From Plantactinospora soyae (GTDB taxonomy: Bacteria; Actinomycetota; Actinomycetes; Mycobacteriales; Micromonosporaceae), in contig NZ_JADBEB010000001.1 of assembly GCF_014874095.1 (NCBI RefSeq), forward strand, positions 3,844,001-3,908,000: a DNA stretch of 64,000 bases, given 5' to 3'. The notes under the pieces are model-generated. The model ran no database searches, was not told where the DNA came from, and was given only the letters and a program-made list of their open reading frames with translations. The position numbers and the translations under genes were made by a program. Below, piece by piece: positions 27,216 through 35,696 of this stretch (position 1 is its first letter; each line of letters begins with the position of its first letter).

Positions 27216-28295
27216 ATGGCGCTGCACGTGCGAGGGGTCGTACTCCCCGACGACGAGGTCCGTGACCTGTGGTTGGTGGGTGACCGGATCACCTTCACGC
27301 CGGTCGCCGACGCGGTCACGATCGCCGATCGGGGCTTCGTCCTGCCGGGTCTGGTCGACGCGCACTGCCATCCGGGCATCGCCCCGGGTGCGGTGCCGAT
27401 CGGCTCACTCGACCAGGCCCGCGAGCTGGCGCTCATCGACCGGGACGCCGGGGTGCTGACGATCCGGGACGCCGGCTCGCCGTACCCGTATCCGGAGTTG
27501 GAGGAGGAGCCGGAGCTGCCTCGACTGGTCCGGGCCGGTCAGCACATCGCGCCGCCGAAGCGGTACCTGCGGGACATCGCGGTGGAGGTCGAGGCCGCCG
27601 ACGTACCGGCCACGGTGACCGCGCAGGCCCGGGCCGGCAACGGCTGGGTGAAGCTGGTCGGGGACTGGATCGACCGGGGCCTCGGTGACCTGGCGCCGTC
27701 CTGGGATCCGGCCACCATGGCCGCCGCGGTGGAGGCCGCGCACGCGGCCGGCGTCCGGGCCGCGGTGCACACCTTCTCCGAGTCGGCGGTCGAGATCATG
27801 GTCCGGGCCGGGGTGGACTCCGTGGAGCACGGGACCGGGGTGAGCCTCGACCTCGTCGACGAGATGGCCCGACGCGGCACGGCACTGGTGCCCACGATGA
27901 TCAACATCGACACCTTCGGCGGCATCGCCGAGCAGGCCCGGGGCAGGTTTCCCGGGTACGCAGAGCACATGCTCGCGCTCCGCGACGGCTTTCCGGCGGT
28001 GGTCCGGGCCGCGTACGAGGCCGGCGTGCCGATCTACGTCGGTACCGACGCGGGTGGTGGCATCGAGCACGGGCTGGCCGCCCAGGAGATGCTCCTGCTG
28101 CACGAGCGTGCCGGGATGTCCACCATGGATGTGCTCGCGGCGGCCTCCTGGCGGGCCCGGGAGTGGCTCGGCTTCCCCGGGCTGGTCGAGGGCGGTCTCG
28201 CCGATCTCGTCGTGTACGGCTCCGACCCCCGGGCCGATCTGCGGGTCGTCCAGGCGCCGGACCGCATCGTGCTGCGTGGCCGGGTGGTGCGCTGA
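27216..28295 (+). CDS. Amidohydrolase-family metal-dependent hydrolase
   Basis: A 359-aa enzyme of the amidohydrolase superfamily, imidazolonepropionase/prolidase-like branch. The beta strand before the barrel ends GLVDAHCHPG, giving the HxH metal pair (about 52-54). Further ligands are likely in VKLVGDWID (Lys), AAVHTFSES (His), SVEHGTG (His) and VGTDAGGG (Asp). The substrate is not predictable. The ATG at 27216 is used; AGGA (27204-27207) is 8 bases upstream, though the same stretch could also be a leaderless -10 (TAGGAA). Its 3' end begins a six-copy 16-17 bp tandem repeat. Confidence 0.9.
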   Translation: MALHVRGVVLPDDEVRDLWLVGDRITFTPVADAVTIADRGFVLPGLVDAHCHPGIAPGAVPIGSLDQARELALIDRDAGVLTIRDAGSPYPYPELEEEPELPRLVRAGQHIAPPKRYLRDIAVEVEAADVPATVTAQARAGNGWVKLVGDWIDRGLGDLAPSWDPATMAAAVEAAHAAGVRAAVHTFSESAVEIMVRAGVDSVEHGTGVSLDLVDEMARRGTALVPTMINIDTFGGIAEQARGRFPGYAEHMLALRDGFPAVVRAAYEAGVPIYVGTDAGGGIEHGLAAQEMLLLHERAGMSTMDVLAAASWRAREWLGFPGLVEGGLADLVVYGSDPRADLRVVQAPDRIVLRGRVVR

Positions 28296-28378
28296 CCGGG
28301 TGCTGCGCTGACCGGGTGGTGCGCTGACCCGGGTGCTGTGCTGACCCGGGTGGTGCGCCGACCGGGTGGTGCGCTGAC
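28281..28378. repeat. Six tandem 16-17 bp copies of the amidohydrolase 3' end
   Basis: Units with consensus CGGGTGGTGCGCTGAC start at 28281, 28297, 28313, 28330, 28347 and 28363. The first holds the last codons and the stop of the amidohydrolase gene (TGA 28293-28295); the others are non-coding copies. Because 16 and 17 are not multiples of three, TGA is offered in several frames. Confidence 0.9.
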
Positions 28379-28406
28379 CGGGCAGGGTCGGTAGGTGGCC
28401 CACGGG

Positions 28407-28973
28407 TCAGGTGACGACCAGGAGATAGTTCGCCTCGACCCGGAACCGGCGGCCGTCGGTTCCGCCGAAGATCAGCCGGTACTTGCCCGGTGGCAGCGGG
28501 TCGAGCCGACCCCACAGGCCCCAGCAGCTCACCGGCTGCGCCGAGGGCATCCCGGTCACCGGGTTGCCGAGCGCGCCCCGGACGAGGAACGGCTCGGGCG
28601 TGCCGATGACCGCCAGCGGCAGGTCCTCGTCGTCGAGCCGGGCGTACCCGCTGGCCTGTTCCATGATCGGCATCTGGCCGGACCGGGCCCGGGGCTGCCA
28701 GATGTTGAACGCCGGGAAGAAGAGCGGCCGATCGGCGGGCAACTTGCACCGGCGCGCCACCGGGCCACCGAACGTGCCGGCGAGAAACCAGACGTCGTCC
28801 GGCTGTTTGACCGAGGCGAACTCGCCGGTCTCGTCGGCCACCGGACTCTCCCGCCGGGCCGAGTCGGCCACCCAGCGGACCCAGCGCGCGACCAGCCCTT
28901 CCGGCGACATCGGATCGTACGGCAGCGGCATCGGAGGACGGGGACGACCGCGTAGACGATCAAGGAAGGACAT
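28407..28973 (-). CDS. Conserved hypothetical protein
   Basis: A 188-aa protein I cannot assign to a named family. It begins MSFLDRLRGRPRPP and has a central segment DDVWFLAGTFGGPVARRC followed by LPADRPLFFPAFN, which I recall from other uncharacterised actinobacterial proteins. The C-terminal half is beta-rich (GKYRLIFGGTDG). No signal peptide or membrane helix is seen. The ATG at 28973 is preferred to an upstream opening because TAGCAT (minus strand, 28981-28986) lies 7 bases before it and GGAGC is adjacent. It is divergent from proS. Confidence 0.75.
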   Translation of the reverse strand: MSFLDRLRGRPRPPMPLPYDPMSPEGLVARWVRWVADSARRESPVADETGEFASVKQPDDVWFLAGTFGGPVARRCKLPADRPLFFPAFNIWQPRARSGQMPIMEQASGYARLDDEDLPLAVIGTPEPFLVRGALGNPVTGMPSAQPVSCWGLWGRLDPLPPGKYRLIFGGTDGRRFRVEANYLLVVT

Positions 28974-28980
28974 GCTCCGG

Positions 28981-28986
28981 ATGCTA
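28981..28986 (-). promoter_or_regulatory. Candidate -10 box of the hypothetical gene
   Basis: TAGCAT on the minus strand, 7 bases before the ATG at 28973; it faces the proS promoter in a 66-base divergent gap. Confidence 0.35.
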
Positions 28987-29025
28987 GTGGCCTCGCCCCG
29001 CCGCGCCGCCCCCGGCACAGGCGCC

Positions 29026-29031
29026 TAGGAT
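29026..29031 (+). promoter_or_regulatory. Candidate -10 box of proS
   Basis: TAGGAT, a close match to the actinobacterial -10 consensus, lies 8 bases before the proS ATG at 29040. No RBS fits between, so a leaderless transcript is likely. Confidence 0.5.
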
Positions 29032-29039
29032 GTGCCCTC

Positions 29040-30446
29040 ATGGCACGCGTGCTCACTCCCCGTGCGGAGGACTTCCCCCGCTGGTACCAGGACCTGATCG
29101 CCAAGGCGCAGCTCGCCGACAACGGGCCGGTGCGGGGGACCATGGTCATCCGACCGGCCGGCTACGCCATCTGGGAGCGGATGCAGGCGGAGATGGACGG
29201 CCGGATCAAGCTGGCCGGCGCCGAGAACGCGTACTTCCCGCTGTTCATCCCGGAGAGCTATCTGCGCCGGGAGGCACAGCACGTCGAGGGCTTCTCCCCG
29301 GAGCTCGCGGTGGTCACCCACGGTGGCGGCAAGCCGCTCGCCGAGCCGATCGTGGTTCGGCCGACCAGTGAGACCGTGATCGGCGAGTTCATGGCCAAGT
29401 GGGTCGACTCGTACCGGGACCTGCCGCTGCTGCTCAACCAGTGGGCGAACGTGGTGCGCTGGGAGTTGCGGCCCCGGATCTTCCTCCGGACCAGCGAGTT
29501 CCTCTGGCAGGAGGGGCACACCGCGCACGCCGACGAGGCCGACGCTCGGGCGTACGCCCGCAAGATCCTGCACGAGGTGTACGAAGACTTCATGGTCAAT
29601 GTGCTGGGCATCCCGGTGCTGGTCGGGCTGAAGACCGCCCGGGAACGGTTCGCCGGTGCCACCCATACCTACACCCTCGAAGGGATGATGGGCGACGGCA
29701 AGGCGCTCCAGATGGGTACCTCGCACGAACTGGGGCAGAACTTCGCCAAGGCGTTCGACATCACGTACACCTCGGCGGCCGGCGGGGTGGAGCACGCCTG
29801 GACCACCTCCTGGGGCAGCTCCACCCGGATGCTCGGCGGGCTGATCATGGCGCACGGCGACGACAACGGGCTGCGGGTGCCGCCCCGGCTGGCGCCGACC
29901 CAGGCGTACGTGATGGTGGTCAAGGCCGGCGACGGGGTCGCCGAGGCGGCCGCCAAGCTCTGCGACGCGCTGCGCGACGCCGGGGTACGGGTCGGCTTCG
30001 ACGACCGGGTCGACACCCCGTTCGGCCGCCGGGCCGTCGACGCCGAACTGAAGGGCTATCCGGTACGCGTCGAACTCGGCCCCCGCGACCTCGCCGCCGG
30101 CAACGCGGTGCTGGTGCGCCGGACCAGTGGCGCGAAGACCCCGGTTCCGGTCGCGGACGTGGTGTCGGCGGTGCTCGCCGCGCTCGACGCCGACCAGCAG
30201 ACGCTGCACGACGAGGCGCTGGCGATGCGCGAGTCGCGTACCGCGTCGGTGAAGACGTTGGACGAGGCGATCGAGGCGGCCGGCGCGGGCTGGGCGCTGG
30301 TGCCGTGGTCGGCGGTCGGTGCCGAGGGCGAGGCGAAGGCCAATGCCCAGGCCGTCACGGTGCGCTGCCTGCGCCGCGCCGACGGATCGGTGCCGGACTC
30401 GGAGGACGAGCCCGACCTGGTCGCCATCCTGGCCCGCTCGTACTGA
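29040..30446 (+). CDS. proS: Prolyl-tRNA synthetase (eukaryote/archaeal type)
   Basis: Class II aminoacyl-tRNA synthetase charging tRNA-Pro. At 468 aa it lacks the editing insertion of the long bacterial type and belongs to the shorter archaeal-like form. Class II motifs are visible: motif 1 around MQAEMDGRIKLAGAENAYFP, motif 2 in VRWELRPRIFLRTSEFLWQE, motif 3 in GGLIMAHGDDNGLRVPP. The anticodon-binding domain follows (about 290-390). The end is ...VAILARSY; a terminal Tyr is characteristic of this form. The C-terminal zinc-site cysteines of some relatives are mostly absent. It is followed 8 bases later by a DUF402 gene. Confidence 0.96.
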   Translation: MARVLTPRAEDFPRWYQDLIAKAQLADNGPVRGTMVIRPAGYAIWERMQAEMDGRIKLAGAENAYFPLFIPESYLRREAQHVEGFSPELAVVTHGGGKPLAEPIVVRPTSETVIGEFMAKWVDSYRDLPLLLNQWANVVRWELRPRIFLRTSEFLWQEGHTAHADEADARAYARKILHEVYEDFMVNVLGIPVLVGLKTARERFAGATHTYTLEGMMGDGKALQMGTSHELGQNFAKAFDITYTSAAGGVEHAWTTSWGSSTRMLGGLIMAHGDDNGLRVPPRLAPTQAYVMVVKAGDGVAEAAAKLCDALRDAGVRVGFDDRVDTPFGRRAVDAELKGYPVRVELGPRDLAAGNAVLVRRTSGAKTPVPVADVVSAVLAALDADQQTLHDEALAMRESRTASVKTLDEAIEAAGAGWALVPWSAVGAEGEAKANAQAVTVRCLRRADGSVPDSEDEPDLVAILARSY

Positions 30447-30454
30447 CCGGCCGG

Positions 30455-31099
30455 ATGCGCTTCCCCCGGGGTCGGGTCGTCCTGCACCGCAACGTCCGAC
30501 GCGGGCGGATCGGTTGGGTCCGCCCGGCCCGGGTGGTCAGCGACGACGCCCGTGGCCTGCTGCTCTGGATCGCCCGGGGCACCCCGGCCGCCAGTGAGGT
30601 CACCGAGGACGGTCGGGGCATGCGGGCGATGCCGTTCACCGAGTGGGTGACCTCGTCGTACCGGCTGAAGGTCGGGATCTGGAACGGACCTCCGCTGCTG
30701 AAGTTCCTGCCGGCCGGGGCCGACCACTCGGTCTGGTTCTTCCGGGACGCCGACGGACGGTTCGCCAACTGGTACGTCAACCTGGAGGAACACGGCGTCC
30801 GGTGGGACGACGGCGAGGTGGCCGGCGTCGACATGGTGGACCAGGACCTCGACGTGGTGATCTGGCCGGACCACAGCTGGGAGTGGAAGGACGAGGGAGA
30901 GTTCGCCGAGCGGCTCGCCCTGCCGGAGCACTACTGGGTCCCGGACCCGACGGCGGTACGGGCCGAGGGGGAGCGGGTGGCCAAGCTGGCCGAGGCCGGG
31001 GAGTTCCCGTTCGACGGCACCTGGTGCGACTTCGTACCCGATCCGGACTGGACCGTACCGACGCTGCCGCCCGGCTGGGACCGCCTGCCCGTGCGCTGA
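30455..31099 (+). CDS. DUF402 domain protein
   Basis: A 214-aa protein whose core (about 20-165) matches DUF402, the fold of FomD-like nucleoside di/triphosphate hydrolases. Recognisable segments are WYVNLEEHGVRWDDG, VDMVDQDLDVVIWPD and WEWKDEGEFAERLAL, carrying the conserved Asp/Glu metal ligands. Nucleotide diphosphate hydrolysis is plausible from the family but unproven here. The ATG at 30455 follows proS by 8 bases, so the pair is probably one operon. Confidence 0.85.
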   Translation: MRFPRGRVVLHRNVRRGRIGWVRPARVVSDDARGLLLWIARGTPAASEVTEDGRGMRAMPFTEWVTSSYRLKVGIWNGPPLLKFLPAGADHSVWFFRDADGRFANWYVNLEEHGVRWDDGEVAGVDMVDQDLDVVIWPDHSWEWKDEGEFAERLALPEHYWVPDPTAVRAEGERVAKLAEAGEFPFDGTWCDFVPDPDWTVPTLPPGWDRLPVR

Positions 31100-31218
31100 A
31101 CCGCCCCGGCCCGAGGATCGACGCGGACCACGAGGTTGCGGGTGCCGGCCGGGCGACCCCGGGCGCCCCGCCCTCGACCGCCTCCGCCGGGCAGTCGAAA
31201 GGAGCAGGCAAGCCAGTT

Positions 31219-31347
31219 GCTCGGTCGCCTGTCGGCCGGCTGCTCAGTCGCCTGTCGACGCGCTCGGTCGCCTGTCGGCCGGCTGCTCAGTCGCCTGTCG
31301 ACGCGCTCGGTCGCCGGTCAGCCGGTTGCTCAGTCGCCTGTCGACGC
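31219..31347. repeat. Three exact-length 43 bp tandem repeats over the LacI 3' end
   Basis: Units run 31219-31261, 31262-31304 and 31305-31347; the first two are identical and the third has four differences. Each ends TCAGTCGCCTGTCGACGC (31244, 31287, 31330). The third copy supplies the stop of the minus-strand LacI gene (TCA 31330-31332); the other two lie downstream with the same TGA. Each unit is itself made of two related halves. Confidence 0.9.
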
Positions 31348-32385
31348 GGGGCGGGTGGACAGCGGCAGCCTCCGCCAGGCCGGGGCGTACGGGCGACAGG
31401 ACGCGCGGACGACCAGCTCGGTGGGGAGCCGGATGTGCGTATCGCGGTCGACGCCGCCGATCAGGTCGATGAGCAGCCGCAACGCCTCGGCACCCATGCG
31501 TTGCAGCGGTTGCATGATCGTCGTCAGTGGCGGGTTCACCAGCGCCGACTCCGGGACGTTGTCGAAGCCGATCACGGACAGGTCGTCGGGCACCGTGATA
31601 CCCATGTTCCGGGCGACGTCGATGGTGGAGATCGCGGAGAGGTCGTTTCCCGCGAAGACCGCGGTCGGCCGGTCGGCGAGCGTGAGCAGCTCCGCGGCCG
31701 TACCGGCGGCGCTTTCGATCCGGAACCCGCCGACGCGTACGAGACTCTCGTCCACCGGGACATCGGCGTCGGCCATGGCCTTGCGGAAGCCGGCCTCGCG
31801 CAGGCGTGCCGACTCGAGGTCGGGGCGTCCGCTGATGTGCCCGATCCGGCGGTGGCCGAGCGACAGCAGGTAGTTGGTGGCGAGCACGGCTCCGGCGAAG
31901 TTGTCCGAGTCGACGGTGGGCAGGCCGGACGGGCCCGTGTGGGGGTCGACGGCGACGACGTGGAAGCCCTGCTTGGTTTCGACCACGGTCGGCGTGACGA
32001 TCACGGCCCCGTCGATGAGCGATCCGGACAGGCGTGCCAACGACCGTCGCTCCCAGCCGATGGCCGCGACGTCGCCGTCGCCGCCGGAGTAGGCCAGCAG
32101 TTGGTAGCCGGTGCCGGCCACCTCCCGGGACGCTCCCTTGAGCAACTCGGTCGAGAACGGCTCGAACTCGGCTACCAGGATCCCCAGCACGTTGGTCCGG
32201 TGACTGCGCAGGCTCTGTGCCCCGAGGCTGACCTCGTACCCCAGTTCCTGGATGACCTGCTGGACGCGTTCCACGGTCGCCTGCGCGACGCCGTACCTGC
32301 CATTGATCACCTTGGACACGGTCGCCAAGGAGACGCCGGCCGCACGGGCTACGTCTGACATCTTGACACGCTGCGGAAACGCCAC
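31330..32385 (-). CDS. LacI-family transcriptional regulator
   Basis: A 351-aa sugar-responsive repressor. The N-terminal helix-turn-helix is MSDVARAAGVSLATVSKVIN with hinge VSLGAQSLRSHRTN; a periplasmic-binding-protein-like domain follows (VLGILVAEFEPFS ... DLSVIGFDNVPES). GTG 32385 is taken as start because it leaves a few residues before the HTH; ATG 32361 is also possible, while a longer opening at 32457 would run through the operator. No strong RBS helps. It is divergent from the sugar importer, with a LacI-type palindrome between, so it very likely represses that operon. Confidence 0.92.
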   Translation of the reverse strand: MAFPQRVKMSDVARAAGVSLATVSKVINGRYGVAQATVERVQQVIQELGYEVSLGAQSLRSHRTNVLGILVAEFEPFSTELLKGASREVAGTGYQLLAYSGGDGDVAAIGWERRSLARLSGSLIDGAVIVTPTVVETKQGFHVVAVDPHTGPSGLPTVDSDNFAGAVLATNYLLSLGHRRIGHISGRPDLESARLREAGFRKAMADADVPVDESLVRVGGFRIESAAGTAAELLTLADRPTAVFAGNDLSAISTIDVARNMGITVPDDLSVIGFDNVPESALVNPPLTTIMQPLQRMGAEALRLLIDLIGGVDRDTHIRLPTELVVRASCRPYAPAWRRLPLSTRPASTGD

Positions 32386-32427
32386 GCCGACGATGATAGA
32401 GGTCCGGCAGAACCCCGCCGCAGGGGA

Positions 32428-32445
32428 GTCGAAAACGTTATCGAC
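32428..32445. promoter_or_regulatory. LacI-type operator
   Basis: GTCGAAAACGTTATCGAC is palindromic at 16 of 18 positions around the central AACGTT typical of LacI/PurR-family operators. It lies directly upstream of the importer promoter. A weaker half-site, CAACGGTTG (32445-32453), follows. Confidence 0.7.
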
Positions 32446-32450
32446 AACGG

Positions 32451-32478
32451 TTGACACTGCGTTACAGGGCTGTAAAAC
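32451..32478 (+). promoter_or_regulatory. Promoter of the sugar-importer operon
   Basis: A consensus -35 TTGACA (32451-32456) is followed after 16 bases by TAAAAC (32473-32478) as the -10. The binding-protein gene starts 50 bases downstream with its own RBS. Confidence 0.55.
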
Positions 32479-32527
32479 TCGCCCTTCAGATTGAAGTACC
32501 GCGACTGCCTAGTCGAGGAGACATTCG

Positions 32528-33835
32528 ATGCCGATCAAGCGCCGTACGGGCGCCGTCCTCGCGCTGCTGACGACCAGCGCACTCCTTGCCGCCGGATGCG
32601 GCGGTGGTGACGGTGAGACGCCCGTTGAAGAAGAGCTGTACAAGAACCCGGTGACCCTGAGCTGGTGGCACAACGCCTCCCAGGACGGGCCCGGGAAGAC
32701 CTACTGGGAGAAGGTCGCCAAGGACTTCTCCGCCCTCCACCCGACTGTCACGATCCAGATCGAGGCGATCGAGACCAACCAGCTCCAGCGCACCCGGCTC
32801 CCCGCCGCCCTCCTGACCAGCGACCCGCCGGACATCTTCCAGGCGTGGGGCGGTGGCGAGATCCGCGAGCAGGTGGAGGCCGACTACCTCAAGGACATCA
32901 CCGACCAGGTCAAGACGGAGACCGCCAACATCGGCAGCGCCGCCGAGATCTGGCAGGTGGATGGCAAGCAGTACGGCCTGCCGTACCGGATGGGCATCGA
33001 AGGCGTCTGGTACAACAAGGAGATGTTCGCGCGAGCGGGCATCACCGCTCCGCCGACCACGTTCGACGAGTTCAACGACGCGGTCACGAAGCTCAAGGCC
33101 ATCAATGTCGTCCCGATCGCCCTCGGCGCCGGTGACAAGTGGCCGGCCGCGCACTGGTGGTACAACTTCGCGCTGCGTGCCTGCTCGGTCGACGTCCTGA
33201 AGAAGGCCTCCGTCGAGACCGTCTTCGACGACCCCTGCTTCGTCAAGGCAGGCAAGGACCTCAAGACCTTCATCGACACCAAGCCGTTCCAGCCCAACTT
33301 CATCGCCACGCCGGGCCAGAACGATCCGACCAGCGCCAACGGCATGCTCGCCAACGGCAAGGCCGCGATGGAGCTGATGGGTGACTGGAACAAGAGCACC
33401 CTGGAGACCGTCGCCGAGGACAAGGCGGCCCTTGCCAAGTTCCTCGGCTGGTTCCCCGTACCGGCGATCTCGAATTCGGCGGGTGACCCGAAGGCGGCCC
33501 TCGGCGGTGGTGACGGGTTCGCCTGTGCCAAGAACGCCCCGGCCGAGTGCGTCGAGTTCCTCAAGTACATCGTGAGCCCCGAGGTGCAGAAGGCGTACGC
33601 CGAGACCGGCGTCGGTCTGCCCGTCGCCAAGGGCGCGGAGGCCGGCGTCGCGGATCCCGCCCTGAAGTCCATCCTGGAGGCGACGTCCAGCGCGACCTAC
33701 GTACAGCTCTGGTTGGACACGGCCTTCGGTAGCACCGTCGGCAACGCGATGAACGACGCGATCGTCGCCATCTTCGCAGGCGGCGGCAGCCCTGAGAAGG
33801 TCGTCGAGGCTATGAAGGCGGCCGCACGAAAGTGA
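32528..33835 (+). CDS. Sugar ABC transporter substrate-binding lipoprotein
   Basis: A 435-aa extracellular solute-binding protein of the family-1 carbohydrate type. The signal peptide ends in lipobox LLAAGC (Cys24), anchoring it to the membrane. VTLSWWHNASQ and the C-terminal EFLKYIVSPEVQKAYAETG are typical of oligosaccharide-binding members. Two Cys pairs (SVDVLK region and FACAKNAPAEC) might form disulfides. The ATG has GAGGAG (32515-32520) 7 bases upstream. The first permease gene overlaps its stop by four bases. The sugar is unknown. Confidence 0.95.
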   Translation: MPIKRRTGAVLALLTTSALLAAGCGGGDGETPVEEELYKNPVTLSWWHNASQDGPGKTYWEKVAKDFSALHPTVTIQIEAIETNQLQRTRLPAALLTSDPPDIFQAWGGGEIREQVEADYLKDITDQVKTETANIGSAAEIWQVDGKQYGLPYRMGIEGVWYNKEMFARAGITAPPTTFDEFNDAVTKLKAINVVPIALGAGDKWPAAHWWYNFALRACSVDVLKKASVETVFDDPCFVKAGKDLKTFIDTKPFQPNFIATPGQNDPTSANGMLANGKAAMELMGDWNKSTLETVAEDKAALAKFLGWFPVPAISNSAGDPKAALGGGDGFACAKNAPAECVEFLKYIVSPEVQKAYAETGVGLPVAKGAEAGVADPALKSILEATSSATYVQLWLDTAFGSTVGNAMNDAIVAIFAGGGSPEKVVEAMKAAARK

Positions 33836-34833
33836 CCTCCATCAACCCAACCCTGAATCCCGTCGGCGGCGCGGACGCGCCGCCGACGGGCCTCCGGCCC
33901 GCCCCGAGACGGTCGTTCTCCCGCGCGGCCGACAGGCGACGCAAGTGGTACGAGATCATCGGGCTCACGACGCCGGCGGTCATCGTCTACGTGATGTTCG
34001 TGCTGGTGCCGATGGGCTTCGCGGTCTACTACAGCCTCTTCCGGTGGCGCGGGGTCGGCCCACCCACCGACTTCGTCGGCCTCGACAACTATTTCCTCGC
34101 CTTCGAGGACCCGATCTTCCTCGACGCGCTGCGCAACAATGCGATCGTCGTGGTCGGGTCGCTGCTGATCCAGGGCCCCATCGCGCTGGCCGTGGCCCTG
34201 CTGCTCAACCGTCGCTTCCGCGGGCGCACCGTGTTCCGGCTGCTGGTGTTCGTGCCCTACGTGCTCGCCGAGGTCACCGTCGGCATCATGTGGAAGCTGA
34301 TCCTGACCGACGGCGGGACGGTCGACGCGCTGCTGCGGTCACTGGGCCTGGGCAGTCTGGTGCAGGCGTGGCTCGCCGACCTCGACGTCGTCATCTGGAC
34401 GTTGCTCTTCGTCCTCACCTGGAAGTACGTCGGCTTCGCCATCATCCTCCTGCTCGCCGGTCTGTCGAACGTGCCGCACGAGCTGACCGAGGCCGCCGAG
34501 ATTGACGGCGCGAGCTGGTGGCAGATCCAACGCCACATCACGCTCCCGCTGCTGGGCCCGACGATCCGGATCTGGATGTTCCTGTCGATGATCGGATCAC
34601 TACAGGTCTTCGACGTGATCTGGGTGACCTCGGTACCCTCGGTCCGGTCGCTCGGTGCGTCGGCCACCATGGCGACGTACATGGTGGACAACGGCTTCTT
34701 CGCCCGGCTCTGGGGCTACGGCAACGCGGTGGCCGTGATCCTGTTCGTCATCTCCTTCGTCGCGGCGCTGCTGTTCCAGCGTTTCCTCCTCCGTCGCGAC
34801 ATCCAGGGCGCCATCACCGGAAGGGTGAACTGA
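33832..34833 (+). CDS. Sugar ABC transporter permease (MalF type)
   Basis: A 333-aa permease with six membrane helices; the first is IIGLTTPAVIVYVMFVLVPM near 40. The EAA loop, the contact site for the ATPase, is LTEAAEIDGASWWQIQRHIT near 220. It starts with GTG overlapping the binding-protein stop (GTGA) and works as a heterodimer with the next permease. Confidence 0.95.
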   Translation: MTSINPTLNPVGGADAPPTGLRPAPRRSFSRAADRRRKWYEIIGLTTPAVIVYVMFVLVPMGFAVYYSLFRWRGVGPPTDFVGLDNYFLAFEDPIFLDALRNNAIVVVGSLLIQGPIALAVALLLNRRFRGRTVFRLLVFVPYVLAEVTVGIMWKLILTDGGTVDALLRSLGLGSLVQAWLADLDVVIWTLLFVLTWKYVGFAIILLLAGLSNVPHELTEAAEIDGASWWQIQRHITLPLLGPTIRIWMFLSMIGSLQVFDVIWVTSVPSVRSLGASATMATYMVDNGFFARLWGYGNAVAVILFVISFVAALLFQRFLLRRDIQGAITGRVN

Positions 34834-34835
34834 CC

Positions 34836-35696
34836 GTGGCCGCGAACGCTGTCCTGCCCCCACCCTCCAAGCGCCGCCCGGTGTCCTGGGGTAGTCCGCT
34901 CACCTACGCGCTGGCGCTCGCGATCGCGGCCGTGTCGATCTCCCCGGTGGTCTACGTGATCGTCGGCGGTTTCCGTACCACCCCGTCGATCGTCGCGAAC
35001 CCGGCCGGGCTGCCCGACCCGTGGGTGTTCGACAACTACGCCCGGGTGTTGACGCAGAGTGACTTCTGGGCGCAGGCGTTCAACAGTGCGGTGATCGCCC
35101 TGGGTACGACGCTCTCCGTCGTGGTGCTCGGGGTCTGCGCGGCGTTCGTGCTCGCCCGTTACACCTTCCGGGGGCGTGAGGCGCTCTACACCTTCTTCAC
35201 GCTCGGCCTGCTCTTCCCGGCCGGGGCGGCGATCCTGCCGCTCTACCTCATGCTGCGCGACTTGAACCTGGTCAATTCCTACCTGGCGGTGATCCTCCCG
35301 CAGGTCGCCTTCGCGTTGCCGCTCACGATCGTGATCCTGCGCCCCTTCCTGGCCGCCATCCCCCGCGAGTTGGAGGACGCCGCCGCAATCGACGGCACGG
35401 GCCGGCTCGGCTTTCTCTGGCTCATCGTCCTGCCGCTGTCGAAGCCCGCGCTCGTCACGGTCGGGATCCTCGCATTCGTGGCGAGCTGGAACGCATTCCT
35501 CCTGCCGTTGCTCGTGCTCAGCGACGCCAGCCTGCACACCCTCCCGCTGGGCGTGCAGAACTTCTCGAGCCAGTACACCTCCGACACGGCGGGGATCCTC
35601 GCCTTCACGTCGCTGGCGATGCTGCCGGCGCTGCTGTTCTTCACGTTCGCCGAGAAGCAGATCGTCGGTGGCCTGCAGGGCGCGATCAAGGGCTGA
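34836..35696 (+). CDS. Sugar ABC transporter permease (MalG type)
   Basis: A 286-aa second permease with six helices. The EAA loop is [20 protein letters not shown] near 180 and the end, [11 protein letters not shown], is typical of MalG-like proteins. GTG 34836 is used, with AAGGGTG (34820-34826) upstream, two bases after the previous stop. No ATPase gene follows; actinobacterial sugar importers of this type usually share a distant MsiK-like ATPase (established for Streptomyces, inferred here). No glycosidase is adjacent, unusual for such operons. Confidence 0.94.
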   Translation: MAANAVLPPPSKRRPVSWGSPLTYALALAIAAVSISPVVYVIVGGFRTTPSIVANPAGLPDPWVFDNYARVLTQSDFWAQAFNSAVIALGTTLSVVVLGVCAAFVLARYTFRGREALYTFFTLGLLFPAGAAILPLYLMLRDLNLVNSYLAVILPQVAFALPLTIVILRPFLAAIPRELEDAAAIDGTGRLGFLWLIVLPLSKPALVTVGILAFVASWNAFLLPLLVLSDASLHTLPLGVQNFSSQYTSDTAGILAFTSLAMLPALLFFTFAEKQIVGGLQGAIKG

